This document shows, piece after piece, positions 40,935-50,355 of a stretch of 64,000 nucleotides of DNA; position 1 is the first letter of the stretch; the number at the start of each line of letters is the position of its first letter. Origin of the DNA: CAVTYH01 sp963738835 (lineage in GTDB: Bacteria > Planctomycetota > Planctomycetia > Pirellulales > JADZDJ01); assembly GCA_963738835.1 (NCBI GenBank), contig CAVTYH010000002.1, positions 744,001-808,000 of the forward strand, read 5' to 3'. The position numbers and the translations under genes are program-made. Below the pieces are notes generated by a model. That model had not been told where the DNA came from and made no database searches. It saw only the letters and a program-made list of their open reading frames with translations.

Positions 40935-41008
40935 TCGGGGCGACTGGATTTGAACCAGCGACCTCTTGGTCCCGAACCAAGCGCTCTACCAGGCTGAGCC
41001 ACGCCCCG
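40935..41008 (-). tRNA. tRNA-Pro (anticodon CGG)
   Basis: The acceptor stem CGGGGCG (41008-41002) pairs with CGCCCCG (40942-40936), with discriminator A at 40935. The anticodon arm is CTTGG, loop TTCGGGA, CCAAG, giving anticodon CGG. The D-arm (GGCTCAGCCTGGTAGAGC) and the T-arm with TTCAAAT loop are canonical. CCA is not encoded. Integrase-bearing DNA abuts its 3' end. Confidence 0.96.
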
Positions 41009-41326
41009 TGGTTGCAGCGAACATAGCGATTCTATCCGAATGGTACGGCCGGTCAACGCCAGACGAGGCTGGGGAACTAGGCCAGTTTCATGGAGAGGCG
41101 GCTGTCTCCAGTGCTGCATGGGAGAACAAGCCGAAAACGGCTGAGGACAGCCGTCACTACATCAATCATGAGTGAATTAAACTGAGCCACTTCTCGGGGC
41201 TGGATGTCGCCGGCGTTTTGATCTGGGTAAGATAGTGGACGAGCACGTTTTCAGCGGCGTTCGATCTCAAGCAAGCCTGCTCTCGTGGGGACCCTGCGAC
41301 GGTAGCGGGGCCGATGTGAGGATTCC
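41009..41326. other. Intergenic, nothing recognised
   Basis: About 320 bases between tRNA-Pro and the first tandem paralogue. It should contain the promoters of both; no clear promoter boxes, hairpin or small gene stands out. Confidence 0.5.
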
Positions 41327-42928
41327 ATGCAATTGCTCCGTCCGCTGTTGTTCATCGCGGCCTGCATGCAGTTCGCGATTTCTACCGCAGCGTTTGCCGC
41401 CGAGCCTGCAGCTCCCGGCGCGGCAGACAAAGCGAAGCCGAAGATTACGATCGGCAAAGAAACCACGTACATCACCGAGCCGCTGCGGCCGGACGGCTAC
41501 CCCGATTACGTGGCGGCGCTCAACCAGCGGATGAGCGCAGGCGTGACGCCGGAAAACAACGCCGCGGTGCTGTTGCAGCAGGCGTTCGGTCCGCATGAAA
41601 TCCCCGAGTCCGACCGTCCGAGATTCTTCCAGCAGCTTGGCATCAAGCCGCTGCCGGAAAGCGGCGACTACTTTGTCGGACGTCGAGAAATGATCAAGCG
41701 TTCGCGCACCGCGCATCCATCCACCTCAGAGGACGATGACCTGGACGAGCAGTTTAAGCGGGCGGTGGAGCGACCGTGGGCAGCCAACGATTACGCGATG
41801 GTGGCGCAATGGTTGAAGGTCAACGAGAAGCCCCTGCGATTGGTGAGCGAAGCGAGCCGACGACCGAGGTGGTACTTTCCAATCTTCTTGAGGGAGAATC
41901 GTCCTCTGATTGCCTGCCGTCTGCCGCATGACGATCAACTCCGAGAGGCCGCGGACGCTTTGGTCGCGCGCGCTATGCTGAACGCGCGTGCCGGCAAAGC
42001 CTCCGACGCGTGGCAAGATTTGCTGGTGTGCCATCGCTTGGGGCGGCTGAATGCAACCGGACCGCTGGCCATCGACACCCTGGTTGGTTATGCAGTCGAC
42101 GGAGTCGCCACGACAGGCGACGCCGCATTATTCCATGCCGCGAAAGTTTCGCACAACGAGCTCCTCAAAATGCAAAACGATCTGCGGCTAATGCCGCATT
42201 TTCAGGACGTTTCTCTAACATTCGACCTCGGTGAGCGGTTAGTTTTCTTGGACGCGGTCGAGCACATGGCCGAGGAAGGCCTCAGCGCGTTCGGCGTGTC
42301 GAAGGACAGCGAGGGCGCCAAACTTGCAAAGGCCATCGGTGAATCGAATGTGGATTGGAATGTCGTCATGCGGACGGGCAATCAATGGTACGACCGGCTG
42401 TCCAAAATTAGCCGCACGGCAGACCGGCTGGAGCGATTCAAAGCATTCGAGGCCTACGATAACGATTTACGCGAATTCGCTGCCAAGGCGAACAGCCGAC
42501 GAGAAGCGATTTGGGACGTCTTCACCAAAGGATCACTCAGTGATGTCATCAGCCCTCGGATAGCAGCTTTGAACGTCAAGATTCTCATGCCCGCGTTGAA
42601 TGCCGTACAAGTCGCATACGATCGCACGGAGCTGATGGGCGAAATCGATCGAACTGCCTGTGCGTTGGCAGTCTACCGCGCGGACCGCGGCCACTATCCG
42701 GAAAAGCTTAGCGAATTGATTCCGAACTATATGAATCAGGTTCCAGAAGACACGTTCACGCATGAGGGAAAGACGGCGGTCCGATATCGCCGCGAAGGCA
42801 ATGCCTATCTGCTGTGGAGCGTCGGAAATGATGGCATTGACGACGACGGCCGCAGTTACGATGACGATCCGCCGGGAGATGATTGGGTCCTGCGGCCGGT
42901 GCCGAAAGAGAAAGTAACGGCGAAATGA
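41327..42928 (+). CDS. Secreted planctomycete hypothetical protein, tandem paralogue A
   Basis: 533 residues from the ATG at 41327 (GAGG upstream) with signal peptide MQLLRPLLFIAACMQFAIST. The mature start has TYITEPLRPDGYPDYVAALN and GVTPENNAAVLLQQAFGP. The C-terminal 90 residues (ACALAVYRADRGHYPEKLSE, VPEDTFTHEGKTAVRYRREG, VGNDGIDDDGRSYDDDPPGD) resemble the C-terminus of type II pseudopilins, where YP.KL and NDG/DDDG loops occur. No enzyme motif is recognised. The next gene is a paralogue on the same strand. Confidence 0.75.
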   Translation: MQLLRPLLFIAACMQFAISTAAFAAEPAAPGAADKAKPKITIGKETTYITEPLRPDGYPDYVAALNQRMSAGVTPENNAAVLLQQAFGPHEIPESDRPRFFQQLGIKPLPESGDYFVGRREMIKRSRTAHPSTSEDDDLDEQFKRAVERPWAANDYAMVAQWLKVNEKPLRLVSEASRRPRWYFPIFLRENRPLIACRLPHDDQLREAADALVARAMLNARAGKASDAWQDLLVCHRLGRLNATGPLAIDTLVGYAVDGVATTGDAALFHAAKVSHNELLKMQNDLRLMPHFQDVSLTFDLGERLVFLDAVEHMAEEGLSAFGVSKDSEGAKLAKAIGESNVDWNVVMRTGNQWYDRLSKISRTADRLERFKAFEAYDNDLREFAAKANSRREAIWDVFTKGSLSDVISPRIAALNVKILMPALNAVQVAYDRTELMGEIDRTACALAVYRADRGHYPEKLSELIPNYMNQVPEDTFTHEGKTAVRYRREGNAYLLWSVGNDGIDDDGRSYDDDPPGDDWVLRPVPKEKVTAK

Positions 42929-43060
42929 CGGGCGAATTCGGCCCCGTCGCAACAAGATGGTTGGAATCTGGCTATAATGGTTCGCCGACAGCGACTGATC
43001 TTTCAGCCGTTTGTCGCGCCAGATATCAATCGAGTTCTTCGCTGGTCGCCATCGAATTTT

Positions 43061-44672
43061 ATGAACGCTGTGAAATTCGCCCTCATCTTGGTTTGCGTCG
43101 GCGGCATGGTCATCGCCGCTGGCAGTTCGGCCGAAGAGCCGAAAAACGCCGTACCCGGCGCGGCGGACAAAGCGAAGCCGAAGGTTACGATCGGCAAAGA
43201 AACCACGTACATCACCGAGCCGCTGCGGCCGGATGGCTATCCCGATTATGTGGCGGCGCTCAACCAGCGGATGAGCGAAGGCGTGACGCCGGAGAACAAC
43301 GCGGCGGTGTTGTTACAGCAGGCGTTTGGTCCGAATGAAATCCCCAAACATCTGCGAGAGAAATACTTTCAGCAACTGGGCATCAAGCCACTGCCGGAGA
43401 AAGGCGATTATCTGGTAAGCCGCGATGCAATGATAAAGCGTTGGCTCGATAGTCATCCGCAGCACAATGCCGAGGCCGACCCAGACGAATTGAACAATCA
43501 GTTCGATCGCGCCATGCAGCGGCCATGGTCGGCCGACGAGTGCCCGTTGGCCGTCCAGTGGCTATCGGTCAATGAGAAACCGCTAGAGCTTGTGTTAGCC
43601 GCAAGTCGCCGCGAGCAGCGTTTCTTTCCGGTGATCATTGAACCGGATAATTGCCTCATAAGCGCGCTGCTGCCCCACGAGCAGCAGATTCGTGAAGCCG
43701 CGTGCCTGTTGATTGCACGATCGATGCAGCTTGCCAAGCAAGGCAAGACCGCCGAGGCTTGGCAGCACATTCTCGCGTGTCATCGTCTTGCGCGGCTCAC
43801 GTCAAAGCGGTGCGATTTTCTGATTGATTCCTTAGTGGCCTTCGCAGTCGAGGGAATTGCGATATCTGGAACGACTTCCTTGGTTCACTTCGTTCCCTAT
43901 AGCGAAGCCGAGCTAAGAAAAATGCGCGCTGAACTGGAATCGTTGCCGCCACTTGCTGGAATTGCCGATGTCTTCGAAACCGGCGAACGATTCTTCTTTC
44001 TCGATGCTGTAAGTTGGGTTGCGAAGCGCGGCGTCTATGCGATTAGGGCCTTGAGCGGCGATACAAAAGCGCCGCTTACAAGCAAGCGTGCTGTAGAGGC
44101 AAGCGATGCGGTCATCGACTGGGATGTATCATTGCGGATTGGCAATCAATGGTTCGACCGCTTGGTTTCCATCAGCCGGATCAAAGACCTGAACAAACGA
44201 AAGGAGTCGCTAGACAGTTACGAAAAAGACCTTCGACAGGTGTGGCCGTGCCAAAGAACCCCATGAACTCGTAAAGGATTTCTTCACCAAGACGCCAAAA
44301 GAGTTCTTCAGTGGGCGTGTCGCAGCGATGTTCGTTGGTCTGCTGTTGCCGGCACTGCAAGCGGCTAACGTGGCCCAACAGCGCGCTGAACTGATGGAGA
44401 AAATGGAGTTGACTGCGATGTCTCTCGCGTCCTACCGCAATCAACACGAATCGTATCCAGACAAACTCGATGATCTCATGCCGCAATATCTCGCCGCAAT
44501 TCCCATCGATACATTTTTGGCCGAATCGGCGCCAATTCGTTATCGAAGCGATGGTAAAACGTACGTGCTGTGGGCTGTCTTTATGAATGGAGTCGACGAC
44601 GATGGCCGTGCGGCAGATGATGATCCGCCGGGTGATGATATCGTGCTGCGGCCGGTGTCGAAGGAAAAGTGA
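43061..44672 (+). pseudogene. Secreted planctomycete hypothetical protein, tandem paralogue B, one frameshift
   Basis: The start at 43061 gives MNAVKFALILVCVGGMVIAA, a signal peptide; an earlier start at 42977 would precede it with unrelated residues. The same TYITEPLRPDGYPDYVAALN and GVTPENNAAVLLQQAFGP segments are present. The frame breaks near 44245 after KDLRQV; the next frame gives FFTKTPKEFFSGRVAAMFVG and ends VDDDGRAADDDPPGDDIVLR at 44672. About 535 residues repaired, the same length as paralogue A. A TATAAT at 42973 is a possible -10 box. Confidence 0.72.
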
Positions 44673-44713
44673 CGGCGAAATGATTTCTACGAATTCCAGC
44701 ACCCTCACCCCGG

Positions 44714-44743
44714 CCCTCTCCCAAAAGGAGAGGGAGATTTTTT
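44714..44743 (+). terminator. Intrinsic terminator after the tandem paralogues
   Basis: CCCTCTCC at 44714-44721 and GGAGAGGG at 44727-44734 form a perfect 8-bp stem with a five-base loop, followed by AGA and six T (44738-44743). It is 42 bases downstream of the stop of paralogue B. Confidence 0.85.
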
Positions 44744-44787
44744 CAGCCTGCCCCTGCTGCTCCGTGTCTCCGTGGTGAATATCTGCC

Positions 44788-46097
44788 TCACTCCGCGAAA
44801 CCACTTTGCCGATTTAAAAGTTTCTCGCGCGTGGCCCACAAACCGGCCGACGGCGTCGGAATAAAATAAAATCGCTCGCCGTCGGCGGTGGTGTTCCAGC
44901 CTTGTTTGCAGTTTGCTCGGCTGGTAGCGATCGATCGTTGCGGCGATGTCGGCGTATTTGAAAGTTCACGCCTTCGATTTCCGCTTTCGTCAGATGGCCC
45001 GGAGCGTAGGTGATGTTGAAGCGGCCTTCGCTCGAGCCGTGAATCAGATGGGCCGTGGCGTGGGCCAGGTCTTGCATGTCGGCGTTTTGGCGGTACAGCT
45101 CCATCACCCGCGGCGTGCCGACGTAGCCGTATTTGCGAATGAAGGCATCGACTTCCGGTTGCTCGCCGAAGCGTTTGAGGCCCGGGGCGATGACGACCAA
45201 CTCGCCGCCATCGGCCAGCGCCATCCGCGTGCGATAGACCGATTTGTTGGCCACCCAGGTGCTGAAAAATTCATCGCCTTGCATCACGCAGACGATTTTT
45301 TTCACGGGCTCGTCGAAGACCGTGATGTTTTCTTCGCGCGATTGCCGGGCAGCGCCCAGGTAGGTTTCCAAATCGTCGCCGACATAGACGCCGGTGTGCA
45401 CGAGTTTATCGTTCTGATTGCGCGCCAGCACCACTTGCACGTACAGATCGGGCAATTTGCCAAGGAATTCGTCTTCAGCCCGATTGAAGCAAGCCCGCAG
45501 CGGCGTGATCAGATTGCCGAGGTTATTTTCGACGCCATAAGTAGCGGCCGCCATGTGGGCGGCGCAAATCAAATCTTTCCCCCCCAAGCCGACGAAATAG
45601 TTTTTGTTGTGGTTGGCAAAGCCCAGCACTTCGTGCGGCACGACGTGGCCGACGTTGATGATTAAATCCCACGGCTCTTCCATCAGCATGCGGTTGAGCA
45701 CGATGGGCATGGGCCAATCGGCGGCGCCTTGGGTAGTTTCATCGACAAAGCGACCGGAAAGCTGGCCGACACGGACGCAGCCGCCGCGCCAATCGTGGGC
45801 ATGGATTTTTTCGTTGGGAATGCCGCCGAACATCTGCCGGTTTTCTTCGGCCGTGTGCGGCACGTGCTGGCCGAGCGTGGGAATCACGTGCACGTCGGCT
45901 TCACCAGCCAGCAAGTTGTAGAGAATCTCGGTCAGCTTGCCGGCGCCCGAGTGCATGCGAGTGATATCGGGGGGCAACAGCAGCACTCGTTTTGGTTTGG
46001 CGCAAATTCGTCGCCGCGCTTGCGCAACGGTTTCTTCCATCAGCTGATGGAGACGATCCCAAGAGATTTCAGCAGCACGTTCGGCAATCCAAGGCAT
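44788..46097 (-). pseudogene. LarA-like (DUF2088) nickel-dependent racemase family protein, two C-terminal frameshifts
   Basis: The main frame (46097 to about 44985) has LLPPDITRMHSGAGKLTEIL, GQHVPHT, NVGHVVPHEVLGFANHNKNY and GGKDLICAAHMAAATYG. His155, Lys165 and His181 have the same spacing as His174, Lys184 and His200 of lactate racemase LarA (covalent nickel-pincer Lys and ligands), a strong match. After EGVNF the frame shifts (one extra base), giving YADIAATIDRYQPSKLQT, then again near 44905 to GWNTTADGERFYFIPTPSAG and a stop at 44788. The product probably isomerises a 2-hydroxy acid; the substrate is unknown. No larB, larC or larE is visible in the window. Confidence 0.85.
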
Positions 46098-46300
46098 GGA
46101 TTCTACTCGGGCAATTAAATGGAAAACGGAATATTAACCGCCGGGGGCGCGAAGATCGCAGAGGGTGCGCAGGAAGGACAAAACCAAAAAATAAAAGGGG
46201 AGCTCTATAAGTTCAATTTCATCAATTTCGAATCAGCAATTTTCTCTGGATTCCTCGGTGTCCTCTGCGGTGAAGAAGTCTGACATGAACCGGATATCGG

Positions 46301-46918
46301 TCACAGCGTCAGCCCCAATGCGGCTAGCTTGGCAACGGTAGAATCGTAATCTGACTGCACGATACCGTTGATCCCCAAAGTGGCGGCGACTTCCACCAGC
46401 ATCGGCCGATCATCGACATAGGCAACTTCAGGGGCCGACACCATCGCCACATCCAGCGCCAATTGGTAAATATCGGTATCGGGCTTGCGCAAATGAACGA
46501 AGCTGGAGACGATAAAAAAATCGACGAACGATTTAAGATTGAATTTCTCGACCCGATCGAAGGTTAGCTCGCGCCCTTCGTTGCTCACGACGGCAATTTT
46601 CAGATTGTGTTTCGCCTTGAGCTTGGTAAACAATTCGATCATGCCGGGCAGGGGCTTCGTCAGGTCGGAGACGAATTTGCGCACGTCGACATGGGTAAAA
46701 TTGCGGGGCTGGTAAAATATAGTCCGGTCGAAGAAGACGTCCAGCGTGATTTTGCCTTCCTCGTAGGTGTCGAACGTCAGGTGATGGCGCGACTCGAATT
46801 CTTTCTCGTCCAGGCCGAACTTTTCTGCCAAGGCTTTGCGCACCCTGCTGTCCCAACCGTTGGTCAAGAGCACGCCGCCAACGTCGAGAAATAGCGTGCG
46901 GATGGAAGATCGAGGCAT
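46301..46918 (-). CDS. HAD-superfamily hydrolase
   Basis: About 205 residues from 46918 (MPRSSIRTLFLDVGGVLLTN). Motif I is LDVGGVLLT, where the second Asp of the usual DxD is replaced by Gly, as in epoxide-hydrolase/DUF-like HADs. VVSNEGREL is motif II; HLRKPDTDIYQLAL carries the motif III Lys, and AYVDDRPMLVEVA is motif IV. Similar proteins act on small phosphorylated or halogenated substrates. An upstream start at 47032 is less likely because it lacks the motif start. It lies 200 bases upstream of the LarA-like gene. Confidence 0.85.
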   Translation of the reverse strand: MPRSSIRTLFLDVGGVLLTNGWDSRVRKALAEKFGLDEKEFESRHHLTFDTYEEGKITLDVFFDRTIFYQPRNFTHVDVRKFVSDLTKPLPGMIELFTKLKAKHNLKIAVVSNEGRELTFDRVEKFNLKSFVDFFIVSSFVHLRKPDTDIYQLALDVAMVSAPEVAYVDDRPMLVEVAATLGINGIVQSDYDSTVAKLAALGLTL

Positions 46919-47140
46919 AGCAAAAATGGCCCTTCTGGCATGATGCTGCGATTCGATACGCTTAGCGTTTCCGCTCGCAACCGAGGGAACACGGCACGTT
47001 CCCCGATCGTCGGAATAGCCGTATCCCGACACCCCCGCGACCGTTCTATTCTACCCCTTGACAGTGTGGCGACGATACATGTACGTTAGTTCATACCTTG
47101 TCGTCCGACTGGTGGTTGAATCAATCAGGAATCATGGGCG

Positions 47141-47791
47141 ATGCCTGCACTTTCCGGCTGCGCCGATTACGCCCTTAACCTCCGCCGGCTAATGGCTCGC
47201 GAGGGGCTGACGCTATCCGAACTGGTGCGCCGCAGCGGGCTGAATCACCGGACGCTGAAGGACTTGCTAGCAGGGCGACAACAGCCGCAATCGCGAACGC
47301 TGCATCGCCTGGCCTGTAGTTTGAACGTGTCGGTCGACGAATTGTTTCAAGATGCCGCCCTGTTGCGACACCGGCTGTTCGATCGGCACACGAATCCCAT
47401 CGTTGAAGAAGTGGTGGCCGCCGCGCCGAGAATGTTTCATGGCTGGACGGAAGCAGAGTTCGATGAATTGTACAGCCGCTTTGGCGCCGGTGGGGCGCTC
47501 GACGAAAGAAGCGCACTGGAAGCGGCCCAAGCGATGAACCTCCGCCGAGAATTGCTGTCGAAAGTGACGCTCTTGATGGAAACCGACGAAGGCGAGTTGC
47601 TGGAATCGATGATTGAAGTGCTGTATCGCCGCGCCGTGGTTGTTGATCTGGAAACGGTTGATCGCGGCGACGGTCGGCGGATTAAATCAAGCCGACGTGC
47701 CGAGGATCGCCAGCTGGTAGGAAATATCGCCGCTGCCGCCATTGGCGATGCGGAGCTGATCGGCAGTGCCCGACGAAACGGCCCAACCTGA
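47141..47791 (+). CDS. XRE-family HTH regulator beside phage-like genes
   Basis: 216 residues. Residues about 12-65 form an XRE helix-turn-helix: LRRLMAREGLTLSELVRRSG, LNHRTLKDLLAGRQQPQSRT, LHRLACSLNVSVDELF. A C-terminal helical part (WTEAEFDELYSRFGAGGALD, LLSKVTLLMETDEGELL) could mediate dimerisation. The last 35 residues overlap, antisense, the end of the phage-like gene at 47687-48202; the true stop may be earlier if an indel exists near 47680. As the only regulator here it may be the repressor of the adjacent minus-strand block (inference). Confidence 0.8.
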   Translation: MPALSGCADYALNLRRLMAREGLTLSELVRRSGLNHRTLKDLLAGRQQPQSRTLHRLACSLNVSVDELFQDAALLRHRLFDRHTNPIVEEVVAAAPRMFHGWTEAEFDELYSRFGAGGALDERSALEAAQAMNLRRELLSKVTLLMETDEGELLESMIEVLYRRAVVVDLETVDRGDGRRIKSSRRAEDRQLVGNIAAAAIGDAELIGSARRNGPT

Positions 47792-48202
47792 TTTTTTGTT
47801 GAGCAACAGCAAGCAACTGTCAGCAGGCACAATCAAACTCTCGGCCGCTGCGGCGAAAGGGCCTTGCCATTCATGCGACGCTGCACCGCCGAAGATCAAG
47901 TTCTCGCCGGCCGTGGTCGCGGTGTTTACGAGCAAGATCGCCTTCACCGTAACCATCGAGATATTCAGCGTGTCGCCAAAGAGCGTCATCGGCAGTGCCA
48001 AAAGAATCAGATCCTCGTTCGTGCCAGCCGCCAGGGTGCGCAAGTCGTACCAGATTTTGTCAGCCTGACTGTCGCCAGTTCCATCGGCCATCGTGGCGTG
48101 ATAATCGAGTTTGGAACTGTCCGACACCGTGCTCAAGTCGAGCACATCTTGCGACAGCCAGCCGAGCGTCGCTTTGATTTCTGAAGCCAGCGTTTGGGAC
48201 AT
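47687..48202 (-). CDS. Phage-block hypothetical protein
   Basis: 171 residues starting MSQTLASEIKATLGWLSQDV. Beta-rich with DSQADKIWYDLRTLAAGTNE, VKAILLVNTATTAGENLIFG and LLLLNKKSGWAVSSGTADQL. Not recognised as a known family; the pattern resembles small virion or tail-associated proteins. Downstream of the capsid gene and a strong terminator. Confidence 0.6.
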   Translation of the reverse strand: MSQTLASEIKATLGWLSQDVLDLSTVSDSSKLDYHATMADGTGDSQADKIWYDLRTLAAGTNEDLILLALPMTLFGDTLNISMVTVKAILLVNTATTAGENLIFGGAASHEWQGPFAAAAESLIVPADSCLLLLNKKSGWAVSSGTADQLRIANGGSGDISYQLAILGTSA

Positions 48203-48241
48203 GATTTTGACTCTGGTGGAGTGTTTTTAGGGTGCGGTTCG

Positions 48242-48454
48242 CTAGGTCGTGGCTTGCGATTGCACTTCGAACGGTTCCAGGCCGATTAGCTTGGCATCGC
48301 ACCAATCGATAGTTTCTTGCAGCGTGCTGATGTAAAGCGTCCAGGAAACCGTCTGACCATCGATCGAATAGGTCGGTTTAGGATTAGTCCGCAGTTCGAC
48401 CAATTGGGCCAGCGTGAGGCGACGAATTAGTTCAAGTTGTTCGCGGTCGGTCAT
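48242..48454 (-). CDS. Phage-block hypothetical protein, 70 residues
   Basis: Starts MTDREQLELIRRLTLAQLVE. Helix-rich, then TYSIDGQTVSWTLYISTLQE and CDAKLIGLEPFEV. The form, a short helical protein beside the virion genes, resembles phage gpW-like or assembly chaperone proteins, but that is only a guess. 40 bases upstream of the 171-residue gene on the same strand. Confidence 0.55.
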   Translation of the reverse strand: MTDREQLELIRRLTLAQLVELRTNPKPTYSIDGQTVSWTLYISTLQETIDWCDAKLIGLEPFEVQSQATT

Positions 48455-48495
48455 CGGGATTCAGAATTTGAGATTTGAAATTTGAAATCAAAAAA

Positions 48496-48552
48496 CGCAG
48501 CCCGGCGGTGTGGGACAGGGTGGGTGGCGCGAAGCACACACGCCGGGCTGCG
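48496..48552 (-). terminator. Long-stem intrinsic terminator after the capsid gene
   Basis: CGCAGCCCGGCG (48496-48507) pairs perfectly with CGCCGGGCTGCG (48541-48552); the stem extends by GTGTG/CACAC with one bulge. On the minus strand the hairpin is followed by GTTTTTTGA, so it ends minus-strand transcription 24 bases past the capsid stop. Confidence 0.85.
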
Positions 48553-48575
48553 GAAATAAACCGACGAACGGGAAA

Positions 48576-49736
48576 TCAGCCAGTGTTCTTCACCACATAG
48601 CGCGGATTGATGACCGCCGCTGCGCCGCGTTCGCTGGCTTTGAATCGGACCACAATGTCCTGATTGAAATCGGCCTCGCTTCCCGGCGGCGATTGTGTCA
48701 CCGTGATCGGCCAATTTTCCATGTAGGCAAAAGCCTTGCGGAAGTCGCCGATGAACCACCATTTCTTGGCGTCCACCGCGGCCACTCCCGACGCCAGCAC
48801 GCGGCGGTATGCCAACCGGCTTTCAACCGCGCGGTAGTTGCCCAGCGGATTGGCGGCAATGGTCGTGGTCGCCGCGCCGGATCCGGCATAGTGAATCTCC
48901 GCAGCATTGAAAACCCGATGGGCCGCGTGCCGATACGCCGGCATCACCAGCACGGTACTAGCCGTACACAGCACCGGCTCGCCGGTGTTCGGATCGAGAA
49001 TGTCGGCGAACAATTGCTCGGCGGCATCCACGTTGGTCCAATCGACAAGCTCGTTGCTGGCCTTCACATTGATCCACGGCGTTGAAGACTGATACGTGTT
49101 GTACGTCGCTCCGCGCCATTTGTAGTTGTTGGTGACGCCAATCAGCAAATCGAGCAGCCGCTTCTCTTTGTTAAGACCCAAGATTTCGCCAACTTCCGCG
49201 GCTCGCGACAATACCAGATGAGTACGATCGAAAAAGATCGCTTCTTTGGTCACGGGCACGATGAAACCACGCTTGGTGGTCGAGGGCGTCTCGATGTAAT
49301 CTTCGCCGAAGCCCAAATGCGGATACGGCATGCCCGGCGAGACTTCATCGACTTGATCGGCAATGCGGGCCACGCCGGGGATTTTTTCGCCATCCAGCCG
49401 CGTCGAAATGGAATCGACCAGCCGCGACATCACGAAGGCTTCTTGCGTGTATGCCTCCATGATGTCGCGAATAAATGACCTGGCCCGTGATGTTGAGAAA
49501 CGCGGTGACGTCCACACCATCGCCGGCCTCCAGCAGATTTACGCCGCCGGTGGCCCGCGGGTCGAGCATGCGCACCCAATGATGTCCGTCGGGCACCAAG
49601 GTTTCGGCCAGATCTCGGATGCTGAAATCGGCCGGCCGCAGATGCTTTTCACGCAGCGCTTCGGCCAGATGATCCACGGTCTTTTGGTGCCGTCCAATTC
49701 GTAACGACGCTTGAGCTCACGATATTTGATACTCAC
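48576..49736 (-). pseudogene. Phage major capsid protein (HK97-like), two frameshifts
   Basis: The start is a GTG at 49736 with AGGAG nine bases upstream: VSIKYRELKRRYELDG. One A missing from a run near 49682 breaks DGTKKTVDHLAEAL; one extra base near 49477 breaks GQVFIRDIMEAY. The rest runs intact to 48576: IPGVARIADQVDEVSPGMPY, TKRGFIVPVTKEAIFFDRT, RLLDLLIGVTNNYKWRGATY, PGSEADFNQDIVVRFKASER, GAAAVINPRYVVKNTG. About 386 residues, in the size range of HK97-fold capsids without a delta domain. I rate it capsid from overall form and its neighbours (decoration and protease-like genes upstream), not from a diagnostic motif. Confidence 0.75.
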
Positions 49737-49797
49737 GTTCGATCTCCTGATTTGAGTAAGTTGTTTGTGAGAGCAGCGATTTGAAAAGGTTCGTTGG

Positions 49798-50271
49798 CTA
49801 TGTCGGTGGCATCGGGCCGCCTTTGACCACGGTGCTGACGATGTCGACGAGCACCCGGGATGTGTTTGTCGGCGCACGTTTTACACAGCGACCGATGGCC
49901 ACATTGGTCGCCGATACCTTCTTCACCTCTTGGTTCAGAAGATACGTGCCTCCAGCGTCCTCATGCGGACCCAACAGGTCGCCAATTTCGAGCGTGGCAG
50001 CGGCACAATCGAATTCGAAAACGCCGGTGGTGGCCACGCGGATCGGCGTGGTATCGCCGCTGCGCGATCGTTGCATGGCGACCCCGGTGAATTTGGAGCT
50101 GAACAGTGTTTGATTTGCTGCTTCACTGCTTTGATCGGCCTGCGCCGAGGCAGGCTTGGCATCGTCGGTGTCGAGATAAACCAGGTCGCCAATTTCGATG
50201 ACCGTGGCCGAATCGACCGCCAAGAGAACAGGATTGGTATCGCCGTAGCGCCATCGCATCGTGTCGGACAT
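49798..50271 (-). CDS. Capsid decoration-like protein
   Basis: 157 residues: MSDTMRWRYGDTNPVLLAVD, IEIGDLVYLDTDDAKPASAQ, FSSKFTGVAMQRSRSGDTTP, IRVATTGVFEFDCAAATLEI, GDLLGPHEDAGGTYLLNQEV. The repeated IEIGDLV/LEIGDLL and VATTGVFEF pattern is that of DUF2190-type decoration/stabiliser proteins. It sits between the protease-like and capsid genes, the normal place. Confidence 0.72.
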   Translation of the reverse strand: MSDTMRWRYGDTNPVLLAVDSATVIEIGDLVYLDTDDAKPASAQADQSSEAANQTLFSSKFTGVAMQRSRSGDTTPIRVATTGVFEFDCAAATLEIGDLLGPHEDAGGTYLLNQEVKKVSATNVAIGRCVKRAPTNTSRVLVDIVSTVVKGGPMPPT

Positions 50272-50355
50272 GGGAGAAACTCCGAGGGTTAAAAGACTGA
50301 AAAATCAATGACTGTTAGGCTTTGACGGAACTTCGCCGCCGGTTTGATTTCAAAT

